The translations under genes were made by a program, and so were the position numbers. Below the pieces are notes generated by a model. The model was not told the origin of the DNA and did not search any database. It saw nothing but the letters and a program-made list of their open reading frames with translations. 64,000 nucleotides of DNA, from positions 62,001 through 126,000 of the forward strand of contig NZ_VDFP01000003.1 in NCBI RefSeq assembly GCF_009600985.1. The letters are read 5' to 3'. Below, one piece after another: positions 36,717-46,132 of this stretch. How positions within the stretch are numbered: the first letter of the stretch is position 1; every line of letters begins with the position of its first letter. This DNA is from Companilactobacillus halodurans. GTDB lineage: Bacteria > Bacillota > Bacilli > Lactobacillales > Lactobacillaceae.

Positions 36717-36723
36717 TTAGAAT
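36682..36723 (+). promoter_or_regulatory. Second FNR-type box and promoter, inside the 3' end of the ATPase gene
   Basis: TTGATTCAAATCAA (36682-36695) is again a perfect box, and TAGAAT (36718-36723) follows at exactly the same distance as in the upstream promoter. It would drive the HMA, Dps-like and regulator genes. Confidence 0.85.
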
Positions 36724-36799
36724 AGTATTTGTAAGTTAGTTGAGCAAGTAATCGTTTGACTACTTGTTGAGATTTTTAAAATAAATGGAGGAATCAATT

Positions 36800-37030
36800 A
36801 TGGCAAAAGCAATTTTACAATTAGGTGAATTAACATGCCCATCATGTTTAACAAAGATTCAAAAGGGTGTTGAAAACCAAGATGGCGTTTCAAATGTCAA
36901 GGTTCTCTTCAATGCTGGTAAGGTCAGAGCTGACTTTGATGAATCAAAGACTTCAGCTGACAAGCTATCAGATGTAATTACTGACTTAGGATATGAAGTT
37001 AAAAAGGTAAAGGTTAAGGAGAGTAAATAA
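36800..37030 (+). CDS. Small heavy-metal-associated (HMA) domain protein, CopZ-like
   Basis: A 76-residue ferredoxin-like metallochaperone. The metal site reads LTCPSCLTKI, a CxxC motif in which the usual Met before the first Cys position is absent. The start at the ATG 36800 is set by GGAGG; the open frame begins 15 bases earlier over that site. It probably delivers metal to the upstream ATPase, which lacks its own HMA domain. Its TAA overlaps the ATG of the next gene (TAATG). Confidence 0.85.
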   Translation: MAKAILQLGELTCPSCLTKIQKGVENQDGVSNVKVLFNAGKVRADFDESKTSADKLSDVITDLGYEVKKVKVKESK

Positions 37031-37590
37031 TGACTGAACAAACAATCGACGAAAAATTTGCCGCTGAACAAAAGCAGGCTGATGCTGATCACCACAAGCC
37101 TACTGCTGGCGCAATGACAGGTCACATCGTTTCAAATCATTTCTTATTAAATATCAAGTTGCACCAAATCAAGTGGTTCGTTAAAGGTGCTAACGCTGAA
37201 AACTACAAGCGTGTTTTGAATCAAACAATTGACGCAAATAATGCTTGGTATGATAAGATTGCTGATGAATTATTGGATGAGGGTGAATTACCTCCTTCAA
37301 CTATGAAAGAATATTCAGAATATTCTATGATTGAAGAAGACGGCAAGAACAAGTACTTAGATGCCTCTGATATGCTCCAAACTGTGGTCGATGACTTCAG
37401 TACTGACAATATGTTTGTCACACGCGCTATCAAATTGGCCGAAAATGAGGATCGTCCTTTCATGGCTCAAGTATTAGTTCAATTGTTAGGCTTTAACAAT
37501 CACCAAATCAGAATCTATCAAGCACTTCTTGGCAAATCTGCTAAAGAGGGCTTTGATGACGAAGATGATGATGAGGATTTTGATGACTAA
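37030..37590 (+). CDS. Dps-like ferritin-superfamily protein
   Basis: A 186-residue four-helix ferritin-like protein. It has an N-terminal HHKPTAGAMTGHIVSNHFLLNIKLHQIKWFVKG region resembling the Dps helix A, central acidic helices, and an unusual poly-acidic tail (DDEDDDEDFDD). Dps proteins store iron and protect DNA from peroxide; whether the ferroxidase residues are complete needs an alignment. It is translationally coupled to the HMA gene and followed 13 bp later by the FNR-like regulator. Confidence 0.75.
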   Translation: MTEQTIDEKFAAEQKQADADHHKPTAGAMTGHIVSNHFLLNIKLHQIKWFVKGANAENYKRVLNQTIDANNAWYDKIADELLDEGELPPSTMKEYSEYSMIEEDGKNKYLDASDMLQTVVDDFSTDNMFVTRAIKLAENEDRPFMAQVLVQLLGFNNHQIRIYQALLGKSAKEGFDDEDDDEDFDD

Positions 37591-37603
37591 GGAGAGATAG
37601 TTA

Positions 37604-38290
37604 ATGGCAAAACTTGCGCATGACCATACAGCTGAAGATTGTGTTGAATTGGTAACGATTTTTCAAAATTTATCTAAAAAAGATAAAGATACGATTGCAA
37701 CTTTGGTGACACACCATCACTACAAGAGCGGCGAATATCTTTTCTCAGCTGGGGATGCTTCCGATTCTTTGATAATCGTAGCTCACGGTCAAGCCAAGGT
37801 TTTCCAGATGTCGGCCAATGGGAAAGAACAAATGTTGCGGATTCTCCAAACTGGGGATTTTGATGGTGAAGCCGCCTTGTTCTCCAATACCGACCATAAC
37901 AGCTTCGCTCAAACCTTGATGGACACTGATGTTTGTCAGATTTCACGAAGCGATTTCCAAAAGTTAATGCAAGAAACACCTGAAATGGCAGTGAATATGG
38001 TCAATGCATTGGGACGCAGAATTGCTCAACTCGAGCAACAGACAACAGAAGTTACCACCGCAAGCGTTGAGAGCCGCTTGGCTAACTATTTGTTGGAAAC
38101 TAGTGCTGGACTAGATGAGGAAATATTCACCTTGCCATTGAAGAAAAAAGACATTGCCACGTATTTAGGCACTACCCCTGAAACAATTAGTCGTAAACTG
38201 ACTTCGTTAGCGAAGCAGGGTATGATTGAAAAAATTAGTAATAACAAATTTAAAATCTTAGACACTGATCGATTGATGATGATCGATTAA
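37604..38290 (+). CDS. flp: FNR-like regulator (Crp/Fnr family, FLP type)
   Basis: A 228-residue transcription factor. The cyclic-nucleotide-binding-like domain spans about 20-140 and a C-terminal HTH about 155-220. The recognition helix reads TPETISRKL, with the Glu..Ser-Arg set that in FNR reads TTGAT half-sites; such boxes occur twice in this cluster. There is no FNR-type Cys cluster for an iron-sulfur centre. The protein has exactly two Cys (C13 and C111), a spacing like the C5/C102 pair of Lactobacillus casei FLP, which switches by disulfide formation. It is likely autoregulated through the 36682 box. Confidence 0.85.
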   Translation: MAKLAHDHTAEDCVELVTIFQNLSKKDKDTIATLVTHHHYKSGEYLFSAGDASDSLIIVAHGQAKVFQMSANGKEQMLRILQTGDFDGEAALFSNTDHNSFAQTLMDTDVCQISRSDFQKLMQETPEMAVNMVNALGRRIAQLEQQTTEVTTASVESRLANYLLETSAGLDEEIFTLPLKKKDIATYLGTTPETISRKLTSLAKQGMIEKISNNKFKILDTDRLMMID

Positions 38291-38327
38291 AAAATAACGC
38301 CGCTTATAAAAAAGTGGCGTTATTTTT
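38291..38327 (+). terminator. Terminator after the FNR-like regulator gene
   Basis: AAATAACGCCGCTT pairs with AAGTGGCGTTATTT; T residues follow. Confidence 0.85.
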
Positions 38328-38429
38328 ATGTAAACACGTTATCCGAATGATTAACTGATATTATATTGAAACGTTCGCAAATAGATGATATTGTATTTTC
38401 ATTAAATGATGAGTCTAGGGGAATAAAAT

Positions 38430-39197
38430 ATGTTTACTCCAGAAGAAATTCTGCAAAAAAGTATTACAGCTGGCGTCAATAAACTTAAAAAGACGCTTTT
38501 GGCTAAGATAATTCTCGGATTCATCGGTGGGGCGATGATTTCAATCGGCTTTTTGGCTTATGTCAGAGTGACAGCTTCAATTCCGAACAATTTGGCTAGT
38601 GTCAAAGCTTTAGTCGGCGGAGCTGTTTTCCCAATCGGCTTGATTATTATTTTGCTAGCTGGTGGAGAATTGGCAACGGGGAACATGATGGCAGTTGGGA
38701 CTTCGATTTTTGCTAAAAAAGCTAGTCTAGTCGATTATTTGAAGAACTTGTTAGTGATTACCTTTTTCAATTTCGTTGGTGCCGTCTTTGTAGCTTATTT
38801 TTTCGGTCATGTAGTTGGATTAACGCATGTTGGGCCATTTCAAGAGAGCGTGATTGCTGTTGCCAAAGCTAAAACCAGCGCCACTTTTCTATCAGCTTTT
38901 GTTTCAGGAATTGGCTGTAATTGGTTAGTGGGAATCGCCGTTTGGTTAGCGTTAGGAGCTAAAGATGCAGCGGGCAAAATTATGGGTATCTGGTTTCCTA
39001 TCATGATTTTCGTGACTGTCGGTTTTCAGCACAGTATTGCTAATTGTTTCATCATTCCAGCAGCTATTTTTGAAGACGGCAGTACTTGGGGCTTGTTCTT
39101 CCAGAATTTTGTACCGGTTTACTTAGGCAACATTATCGGGGGAATAATTTTTGTGGCTGGTTTCTACTATTATAGTTATGCAAGCAAAAATAAATAA
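38430..39197 (+). CDS. Formate/nitrite transporter family protein (FocA/NirC)
   Basis: A 255-residue channel protein with six hydrophobic helices and FNT family motifs: GGAMISIGFLAYV near the N-terminus, LAGGELATGNMM near residue 75, and FQHSIANCF near 200. Family members conduct formate, nitrite, hydrosulfide or short acids. It has its own upstream region without an FNR box. Formate is the likely cargo in a lactic acid bacterium, but this is not resolved. Confidence 0.88.
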   Translation: MFTPEEILQKSITAGVNKLKKTLLAKIILGFIGGAMISIGFLAYVRVTASIPNNLASVKALVGGAVFPIGLIIILLAGGELATGNMMAVGTSIFAKKASLVDYLKNLLVITFFNFVGAVFVAYFFGHVVGLTHVGPFQESVIAVAKAKTSATFLSAFVSGIGCNWLVGIAVWLALGAKDAAGKIMGIWFPIMIFVTVGFQHSIANCFIIPAAIFEDGSTWGLFFQNFVPVYLGNIIGGIIFVAGFYYYSYASKNK

Positions 39198-39209
39198 TTA
39201 TAATATTTT

Positions 39210-39246
39210 ATACATCAATGGAGGAATATCTATTGATGTATTTTTA
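39210..39246 (+). terminator. Terminator after the FNT gene
   Basis: ATACATCAAT pairs with ATTGATGTAT; T residues follow. Confidence 0.75.
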
Positions 39247-39321
39247 TTATCAAAGCGTGTCTTTTTTGAAATCAGTAGTTAATAATGGTAACATTATATA
39301 ACTTTAATTTAAGAGGTTATT

Positions 39322-41640
39322 ATGACAGATAAATCTAAGGTTAATGAACTAGACGAAAAAAAGATTGAACAAGCACATTTAGATGATGTGGTTGATAAGA
39401 TTAAGAAGTCTGAAAATCAACTTAAAGAACATATGGATGTTGCTGAAGAAGATTTAAAAGTTATCAATAATGCTTTTGATGACATTCACTTAGGAATGGA
39501 TGGAGATTCCATTTCGATGGATGCGGCTTTGTCGATTCATCAACAACAACAAATGCTCGATGAAAGAAATAACAGTTGGCAACAATCGAAGCAACGATTA
39601 GGCATTCTCAAAAAATTGGAGAAGACGCCGTTCTTTGCTCGTTTGGACTTCCAGGAAAAAGGTGAACCTAAGAAAGAGACCGTTTATATCGGTTTGAGTT
39701 CCTTCACTGATAAAAACGATCATTTCTTAGTCTACGATTGGCGTGCACCGATTTCTTCAATTTATTACGACGGAAAATTAGGCGAAGTGCAATATCAAGC
39801 TCCTGATGGCTTACAATCAGTTAACTTGTTTTTGAAACGTCAATTCTTAGTCGATAATGGAAAAATCAAGGCTTACTTTGATACACAAGAAACTATCGGT
39901 GACCAAATGTTGCTAGAAGTGCTCGATGGGAAATCTTCTACGCACATGAAAGGTATCGTTAAGACGATTCAAAGTGAACAAAACAAGATTATTCGTGATA
40001 CCAAGTCGAAGCTCCTCTTCGTTCAAGGGGCTGCTGGATCTGGTAAAACGTCAGCTATCTTGCAACGAATCGCATATTTGCTTTATCGATACCGTGGGAC
40101 ATTGACATCTAGCCAAGTGGTCATGTTCTCGCCTAATTCGCTGTTTAACGATTATATCAAAAACGTCCTACCCGAGATGGGTGAACAGAATATGGTTCAG
40201 ATGACCTACAAACAATTTCTCGCTCGTCGTTTGCCAAACTTGGCAGTTGAGAGTTTGTCCGAACAATTCGAGAAGGTCGTCGATACTGAGCATAAAAATA
40301 TTGGGAAATTTGTCGCAGATATAGGATTTTTCAAGACGCTGACAAATTATAGCAAGCTGTTGAATCAAAGCGGGATGGCTTTCAAGGATATTAAATTCCA
40401 AGGCAAAGTCTTTATCGCTAAGGAAAAGATTCAAGAAATTTATTACAGCTATGGTCCACAATATAATCTAGGCAACAGATTGGATGCAACGGTAGACCGC
40501 TTAATCAAGATGCTGCATCGTAAGATTGGTGCCGAGATGCGTTCTAATTGGGTTTCCGAACGAATCGAAAACTTGAGCAAGGAGCAACTGCAAGCACTTT
40601 ACGTTACCGCTGATCAAGAATTTAAAAATGGCGATGAAGAGAAGAAATTCTTAGCACGTAAGATTGTTACGGCCATGCTGCAAGGCGTTTACCGCAATAT
40701 CAAGCACTTGAGATTCTTAAACGTTGCTACTAATTATTTGAACTTTTTGAAGGCTGTTCCTCAAATTGTCGATATGAGTAAATATGGTATTACGACTGAA
40801 CAATGGGATGAATATGTTGCAGGATTCATCAAAGATTTCAACAACAAACAAATTTCCATGAATAATCTGACGCCATATCTTTACTTGTATGATTTAGTTA
40901 CTGGTAAGCATGGTGAATTGGATATGAAGTTCGTTTTCATTGATGAAATTCAAGATTACACACCATTCCAACTAGCTTATATGAAATATAAATTCCCTCG
41001 AGCACGTTATACGATGCTAGGCGATTTGAATCAGTCCATCTTTACGAAGAAAAATAGTCAAACCTTGCTTTCAGAAGCACAGAGTTTGTTTGAAGCTGAC
41101 GAAACTAGAGTCGTTCAATTAGTTCACTCATATCGTTCAACAAAACAAATTACGGACTTTACCAAAGCTATTTTGACAAATGGACAAAAAATCGAACCAT
41201 TCAACCGCAATGGCGATTTGCCAAATCTGTTAATGGCACAAACAGAAGCCGAATCGATTCAACAAGTAGTCGGTCAAGTTAAAGAAAATGATCAACGCAA
41301 ATACACGACGGCGATTATTGCCAAAACTTTAGATGATGCGACTGACTTGCATCAAAAACTAGCAGAAGCCGGAGTTAAGTCGACCTTAATCCGTTCAGAA
41401 AATCAACGATTAGCAGCAGGAACAATCGTCTTACCATCATTTTTAGCTAAAGGACTTGAGTTTGACGCTGTTATTATGTGGGATGCATCAAAAGATAAGT
41501 TCGATGAAGACGAGCAACAATTAGTTTACACAATTGCTTCTCGTGCCATGCACAAGTTGACGATTACTTCGATTGGCGAGCTATCGCAATTATTGCAAAG
41601 AGTTCCCGAAAAGTATTATGAAGTGGAACAAAGTGTCTAG
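39322..41640 (+). CDS. helD: HelD-type RNA polymerase recycling helicase
   Basis: A 772-residue UvrD-like ATPase. The N-terminal coiled coil (about 1-110) is the arm that enters RNA polymerase in HelD. Walker A reads VQGAAGSGKTSAILQR near residue 235 and Walker B FIDEIQDYTPFQ near 540; the QLVHSYRSTKQI and AKGLEFDAV blocks follow. HelD removes stalled polymerase from nucleic acid. Length and domain order match Bacillus HelD. The gene is monocistronic; the region after it holds paired repeats. Confidence 0.92.
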   Translation: MTDKSKVNELDEKKIEQAHLDDVVDKIKKSENQLKEHMDVAEEDLKVINNAFDDIHLGMDGDSISMDAALSIHQQQQMLDERNNSWQQSKQRLGILKKLEKTPFFARLDFQEKGEPKKETVYIGLSSFTDKNDHFLVYDWRAPISSIYYDGKLGEVQYQAPDGLQSVNLFLKRQFLVDNGKIKAYFDTQETIGDQMLLEVLDGKSSTHMKGIVKTIQSEQNKIIRDTKSKLLFVQGAAGSGKTSAILQRIAYLLYRYRGTLTSSQVVMFSPNSLFNDYIKNVLPEMGEQNMVQMTYKQFLARRLPNLAVESLSEQFEKVVDTEHKNIGKFVADIGFFKTLTNYSKLLNQSGMAFKDIKFQGKVFIAKEKIQEIYYSYGPQYNLGNRLDATVDRLIKMLHRKIGAEMRSNWVSERIENLSKEQLQALYVTADQEFKNGDEEKKFLARKIVTAMLQGVYRNIKHLRFLNVATNYLNFLKAVPQIVDMSKYGITTEQWDEYVAGFIKDFNNKQISMNNLTPYLYLYDLVTGKHGELDMKFVFIDEIQDYTPFQLAYMKYKFPRARYTMLGDLNQSIFTKKNSQTLLSEAQSLFEADETRVVQLVHSYRSTKQITDFTKAILTNGQKIEPFNRNGDLPNLLMAQTEAESIQQVVGQVKENDQRKYTTAIIAKTLDDATDLHQKLAEAGVKSTLIRSENQRLAAGTIVLPSFLAKGLEFDAVIMWDASKDKFDEDEQQLVYTIASRAMHKLTITSIGELSQLLQRVPEKYYEVEQSV

Positions 41641-41698
41641 ATAATAGAGTCAGTAATTATCTAAAACTCTTTTTGAACTTTTATTGGTGTAATATATC

Positions 41699-41858
41699 GT
41701 CCTCCATAGCAAAGCAAATTTGGCTGGAACGATGTGGGCACGACTTTAAGCCTTTGCCAGGTTCAGGCAAAGTCTTAAAGCTCGGCCTTATTCTAAGCAA
41801 TAAATTGCTAAGAATAATTTCACATCTGAGCCAATTTGCTTTGCTATTCCGGACTGGA
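41699..41858 (-). repeat. Family-2 Y-shaped palindromic repeat, copy D
   Basis: An outer stem (ATAGCAAAGCAAATT with AATTTGCTTTGCTAT) encloses two separate hairpins, one CTTTAAG...CTTAAAG and one TTATTCTAAGCAA/TTGCTAAGAATAA. Reverse-complemented, it aligns along its whole length with copy E; shared blocks include AGCTTTAAGAC, GGCTTAAAGT and GTTCCAGC. Confidence 0.85.
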
Positions 41859-41886
41859 TAGTGGTTTTATTTTTAATACTAAAAAC

Positions 41887-41940
41887 AAAAAGCCTTCATT
41901 TAGATATAGTCAATAAACTATTATCTAAATGAAGGCTTTT
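41887..41940 (+). terminator. Long-stem terminator between the two family-2 repeats
   Basis: AAAAGCCTTCATTTAGATA pairs perfectly with its complement across a 16-base loop and both ends are T- or A-rich, so it can act in both directions (helD and the convergent GPP34-like gene). Confidence 0.8.
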
Positions 41941-41981
41941 ATTGATTTGAGATTATTTTAAATAAAAAATAAATGACGTTA

Positions 41982-42143
41982 TCCAGTCGGGAGTGGCAGC
42001 TTTGTGGATGCTCAGTACTGAAATTTCACTTAGCGATTTATCGCTTAGTGAAAGACCAAGCTTTAAGACGATTCCTGGTTTTGGAATTGGCTTAAAGTTG
42101 CGTCCAGTACGTTCCAGCATCCACAAAGCAGAACGGACGACGG
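41982..42143 (+). repeat. Family-2 Y-shaped palindromic repeat, copy E
   Basis: Outer stem GCTTTGTGGATGCT/AGCATCCACAAAGC encloses hairpins TTTCACTTAGCGA/TCGCTTAGTGAAA and CTTTAAG...CTTAAAG. It is inverted relative to copy D; the stems differ in sequence but still pair. It ends 11 bases before the stop codon of the GPP34-like gene. Confidence 0.85.
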
Positions 42144-42154
42144 CATTCTTGAAC

Positions 42155-42790
42155 CTAACTCAATAATGATAATGTGACTCGGTTTAAACGCTTCGACAAT
42201 TCGAACAACTTCTCATAAGTTGCATCTTCACGATAAACTTCGATTTTATCTTTGAGCTGTTTTTGTTCGTATTGCGAGAAATAAAGCTTCAAGTCATGAT
42301 TTCCGTATAGAGTAGCCAAAAGGGCGAAAGACTCTGGCGGAATTTTCTTGGAATTTAAGATTTCTTTTCTTAAATCAGTGACTAATTCTCGTTTCACGTT
42401 CCGATTAGGTAAGTAATTGTTAGTCTTGAAGACTAGTCCGGTCACAGCTTTAGTGACATCGACCTTATCAACGAGTGAATCCCCAATTTCATTGTAAATG
42501 ATACGAGTGATTTTTTCATTGGTGGCCATGGCACGTAAAACGTGGATAATACTTTTGCCTTGATTCTTGTTGATGATCTGGAAGAATTCGTTCAAATACT
42601 GCTTGTCATCGGGCAAGACCTTGTTAATGATGACACTGTTGTCTGTTAAATCGATAATATCATTCAGCGCTAAGTCGAAAAATGAGCTTTCAGCCAAATA
42701 AGCGCGACGTCTGGTATTCTTAAAAATACGAATACTACCTTTTTCGTTACACGATAAAATAAAATATTTTTGAGGAATATTTAAATCCAT
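42155..42790 (-). CDS. GPP34 (GOLPH3-like) family protein
   Basis: A 211-residue protein that I recognise as resembling the GPP34 family, best known from eukaryotic Golgi phosphoprotein 3 and found in some bacteria. Support: an N-terminal YFILSCNEKGS strand-turn, the AESSFFDLALNDII helix, a central IIHVLRAMATNEKITRIIYNEIGDSLVD segment, and a final R-L-D-L-R/ALLATLYGNHDLKLYF block in the family order. The start at the ATG 42790 follows AAGGAG; a TTG frame begins 15 bases earlier. It lies 11 bp after an SGNH hydrolase gene. In eukaryotes the family binds PI4P; the bacterial role is unknown. Confidence 0.6.
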   Translation of the reverse strand: MDLNIPQKYFILSCNEKGSIRIFKNTRRRAYLAESSFFDLALNDIIDLTDNSVIINKVLPDDKQYLNEFFQIINKNQGKSIIHVLRAMATNEKITRIIYNEIGDSLVDKVDVTKAVTGLVFKTNNYLPNRNVKRELVTDLRKEILNSKKIPPESFALLATLYGNHDLKLYFSQYEQKQLKDKIEVYREDATYEKLFELSKRLNRVTLSLLS

Positions 42791-42801
42791 AAAGTGCTCC
42801 T

Positions 42802-43383
42802 TCAATTCGACACTAGTGTAGTTTTTCTTGCTAGCGTGGCTTTAATTTCTGGTATTAACTCGTCTTCTAAGAGATTATATCCTTGCTTAGTAAAGTGCAA
42901 ACCGTCCGCCTGTAGCAACTCTTTAAGATTATCACAGTTAGCCATATCGTGTAGCAAGTCGACATACGAAATGTCTAGTTGTTTGCTAAGATGTTCCGTG
43001 ACTAACTCAAATTGCAATTGGCGTGTCCAAGGTCTGGTTGGATCTTTTAACCAATCAATGTAAGGAGGGGAAAGCAAAATAACCCGCTTTTCTCCTAAAC
43101 TAGTGATTATGTTAGTTAAGTTGGCAGAAAATTTACCAGGTTTGATTTCATCATCTATCGAAATATCATTGGTACCAAATCCCAAAACAACGATGGTTGG
43201 ATTGAGCTTTTTAATACGGTCAACTTGTGTCATAGCATTATTGGTCTTGAAATCCGGAAACGCCATGTTGATGACGTCATAGTCAGGAAAGTCTTTTTTA
43301 ATCCGCTTGGTTAAATAATTCTTAGCCTTGCCACTAGAAAAGCCAGTCATGATTGAATCCCCAAATAATACTATTTTTTCCAT
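42802..43383 (-). CDS. SGNH/GDSL-family hydrolase
   Basis: A 193-residue esterase/lipase-fold protein. It shows block I FGDSIMTG (Ser 10), block III GFGTNDISI with the oxyanion Asn, and block V ADGLHFTKQGYN with catalytic Asp and His. There is no signal peptide, so it acts in the cytoplasm. It probably forms an operon with the GPP34-like gene downstream. The acyl substrate is unknown. Confidence 0.87.
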   Translation of the reverse strand: MEKIVLFGDSIMTGFSSGKAKNYLTKRIKKDFPDYDVINMAFPDFKTNNAMTQVDRIKKLNPTIVVLGFGTNDISIDDEIKPGKFSANLTNIITSLGEKRVILLSPPYIDWLKDPTRPWTRQLQFELVTEHLSKQLDISYVDLLHDMANCDNLKELLQADGLHFTKQGYNLLEDELIPEIKATLARKTTLVSN

Positions 43384-43476
43384 ATATTATTTCCTTTTTA
43401 CAAAAAGTTCTATACTATACTAGAATACCAGAAAATAAATAAAAGTTAATTACTATATTAGGTAGGTTTTAACAAT

Positions 43477-44403
43477 ATGCAAAGTTTAGCTAACTATGAT
43501 GAATTTACTAGAAAGCAATGGGAAAACTTCCATGGTGAATATACCAAGCAAGCCATCACCGACGGAGAATTGCGTAAAATCAAGTCTTTGGACGATGAGA
43601 TATCCATTGACTACGTGCGTTCTATCTATGCGCCAATTCGACATCTACTTCACATTTATCTTAAAAATTATCGCAAATTGACTAAATTGAAGAATGAATT
43701 TTTAAGTACTAAGAATCGTAAAACACCTTTTATCATTGGGGTTTCTGGTTCGGTTGCGGTTGGTAAGAGTACGACAGCTAGGTTGTTGAAAATTATGTTG
43801 GAAAGAGCATATCCACAATATAAAGTTTCACAAATGACGACTGATGGCTTTTTGTATCCCAGTAAAATTTTAAAAGAGCGTAATTTAATGGGTAAGAAAG
43901 GTTTTCCAGAAACTTATGACATGAATAAATTGTTGAAGTTTTTGGGGGATGTCAAAACTCGCGGTGGAAAAATCAAGTATCCACTTTACTCGCACAATAT
44001 TTATGACATTATTCCAGGAAGATATGAAGAACTAGACAATCCTGACATTTTGATTGTCGAGGGAATCAATGTTTTGCAGCTGCCTCAAAATGAGCACATC
44101 TATGTCAGCGACTTCTTTGATTTTTCAATTTATATTGATGCCGAGGTCAAAGATATTGAGGAATGGTTCTTGAATCGCTTTGAAACGCTATTAGATTTGG
44201 CTAGAAACGATCCTAACAGTTATTATTACCAATTCACCCAGATGCCTGAAAAAGAGGCAATGGCAATGGCTAGAAACGTTTGGCAGACTATCAACTATCC
44301 AAACTTGCGTGATTACATCAGGCCGACTCGCAACCGAGCCAACCTTATTTTGCATAAATCTGAGGACCATCAAATAAATAAAATTTACTTGAGAAAATAT
44401 TAA
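43477..44403 (+). CDS. coaA: Pantothenate kinase (type I)
   Basis: First enzyme of coenzyme A synthesis, phosphorylating pantothenate. It has 308 residues, the bacterial CoaA length. The P-loop GVSGSVAVGKSTTARLL is near residue 90, MTTDGFLYP near 125, and the EGINVLQ and FDFSIYIDA blocks follow. ATTAGGTAGG precedes the ATG. It is followed 57 bp later by guaA and lies divergent from the SGNH gene. Confidence 0.95.
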   Translation: MQSLANYDEFTRKQWENFHGEYTKQAITDGELRKIKSLDDEISIDYVRSIYAPIRHLLHIYLKNYRKLTKLKNEFLSTKNRKTPFIIGVSGSVAVGKSTTARLLKIMLERAYPQYKVSQMTTDGFLYPSKILKERNLMGKKGFPETYDMNKLLKFLGDVKTRGGKIKYPLYSHNIYDIIPGRYEELDNPDILIVEGINVLQLPQNEHIYVSDFFDFSIYIDAEVKDIEEWFLNRFETLLDLARNDPNSYYYQFTQMPEKEAMAMARNVWQTINYPNLRDYIRPTRNRANLILHKSEDHQINKIYLRKY

Positions 44404-44460
44404 GCGTATACAATATATGACATGGAACAAAATTTCGTATACAATAGAGGAAATAAAAAA

Positions 44461-46026
44461 ATGGGGGAAATTGATTTGAGCAAGCAATGGCCAGATGCCG
44501 ATAGCATCATTGTTCTAGATTACGGTAGTCAATACAATCAATTGATTACACGTCGTATCAGAGATATTGGTATCTACTCTGAATTATTACCAAATACTAT
44601 TACTGCTGAAGAAGTTAAAGAAATCAATCCTAAAGGTATTATCCTTTCTGGTGGACCAATGAGTGTCTACGATGAAGGTGCCTTTTCAATCGACCAAGAC
44701 ATTTACAAGCTAGGAATTCCTATCTTGGGTATTTGTTATGGTATGCAATTGATGGCTTATAACCTTGGCGGTAAAGTCGAATCAGCTAATAACCGTGAAT
44801 ATGGTCGTGCTGATATCGAAATTACGAAAAAGAATTCTGCATTATTCGAAGACTTACCTGAAAAGCAATACGTTTGGATGAGTCACGGTGACCTCGTTAA
44901 AGAAGCTCCAACAGGCTTTGAAGTCGTTGCTACAAGTAAGAATGCACCTATCTCATCAATCGCTGACGACAAGCGCAAGATGTACGGTGTACAATTCCAT
45001 ACTGAAGTTAGAAATACTGAATATGGAATGGATATCTTGAAGAACTTTGCTTTTGATATCTGTGGTGCCCAAGCCAACTGGTCAATGGATGATTTCATTG
45101 ATCAACAAATTCAAAAGATTCGTGATACTGTCGGTGACAAGAAGGTTCTTCTTGGACTATCAGGTGGTGTTGACTCTTCTGTTGTTGGTGTCTTGCTTCA
45201 TAAAGCCATTGGAACACAATTGACAAGTATCTTCGTTGACCACGGTCTACTACGTAAGAACGAAGCTGATCAAGTTATGGATAGCTTGGCAGGCAAGTTT
45301 GGTTTAAACATCATCAAAGTTGACGCTAAGGATAGATTCCTCAGCAAACTTGCTGGTGTGACTGACCCTGAAAAGAAACGTAAGATTATTGGTAACGAAT
45401 TTATCCAAGTGTTCAACGATGAAGCTCAAAAGCTTAAGGGCATTGATTTCTTAGCTCAAGGAACACTTTATACAGACGTTATCGAAAGTGGTACAAGTAC
45501 TGCTCAAACAATTAAGTCTCACCATAACGTTGGTGGACTTCCTAAGGACATGCACTTCAAGTTGATTGAACCATTACGTACTTTGTTCAAGGATGAGACA
45601 CGTCAATTAGGTGAAAAACTTGGCATTCCTCACGAATTAGTATGGCGTCAACCATTCCCAGGACCAGGTCTTGGAATTCGTGTAATCGGTGAAGTAACCG
45701 ATGAAAAACTAAAAATCGTTCGTGACAGTGATTGGGTCCTACGTGACGAAATCGCAAAGAATGGACTAGACGAAAAAATTTGGCAATACTTCACAGTCTT
45801 GCCAGGTATTCGTTCAGTTGGTGTCATGGGTGATGGCAGAACTTACGATTATACAATCGGAATTCGTGCCGTTACATCTATCGACGGAATGACAGCCGAC
45901 TTCGCAAAGATTCCATGGGATGTATTACAAAAAATCTCAGTTAGAATCGTAAACGAAGTAGACCACGTCAACCGCGTAGTCTATGATATTACCTCTAAGC
46001 CGCCCGCAACTATTGAGTGGGAATAA
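44461..46026 (+). CDS. guaA: GMP synthase (glutamine-hydrolysing)
   Basis: Converts XMP to GMP; 521 residues. The class I amidotransferase domain shows [14 protein letters not shown], the nucleophile GICYGMQ (Cys near 86) and QFHTEV. The ATP-pyrophosphatase domain has [12 protein letters not shown] near residue 235. The C-terminal dimerization domain ends PPATIEWE. The start at the ATG 44461 follows AGAGGAAA; an in-frame ATG at 44422 lacks a site. The last codons and stop form the left copy of a 17-bp direct repeat marking an island insertion. Confidence 0.95.
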   Translation: MGEIDLSKQWPDADSIIVLDYGSQYNQLITRRIRDIGIYSELLPNTITAEEVKEINPKGIILSGGPMSVYDEGAFSIDQDIYKLGIPILGICYGMQLMAYNLGGKVESANNREYGRADIEITKKNSALFEDLPEKQYVWMSHGDLVKEAPTGFEVVATSKNAPISSIADDKRKMYGVQFHTEVRNTEYGMDILKNFAFDICGAQANWSMDDFIDQQIQKIRDTVGDKKVLLGLSGGVDSSVVGVLLHKAIGTQLTSIFVDHGLLRKNEADQVMDSLAGKFGLNIIKVDAKDRFLSKLAGVTDPEKKRKIIGNEFIQVFNDEAQKLKGIDFLAQGTLYTDVIESGTSTAQTIKSHHNVGGLPKDMHFKLIEPLRTLFKDETRQLGEKLGIPHELVWRQPFPGPGLGIRVIGEVTDEKLKIVRDSDWVLRDEIAKNGLDEKIWQYFTVLPGIRSVGVMGDGRTYDYTIGIRAVTSIDGMTADFAKIPWDVLQKISVRIVNEVDHVNRVVYDITSKPPATIEWE

Positions 46027-46027
46027 T
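46011..46027 (+). repeat. Left attachment-site copy (attL) in the guaA 3' end
   Basis: TATTGAGTGGGAATAAT covers the last codons and stop of guaA. The same 17 bases recur at 55480-55496, just beyond a tyrosine integrase pseudogene. The 3' end of guaA is a known integration hotspot for genomic islands. Confidence 0.88.
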
Positions 46028-46132
46028 GAACATTATGTTAATTAGAAATGGAAAGACGATATATCAACGTTTCGACTACGATGATTCGACTTCAAAAGTA
46101 CTAAAATAACATGATTATTTGCCACAGAAGAT

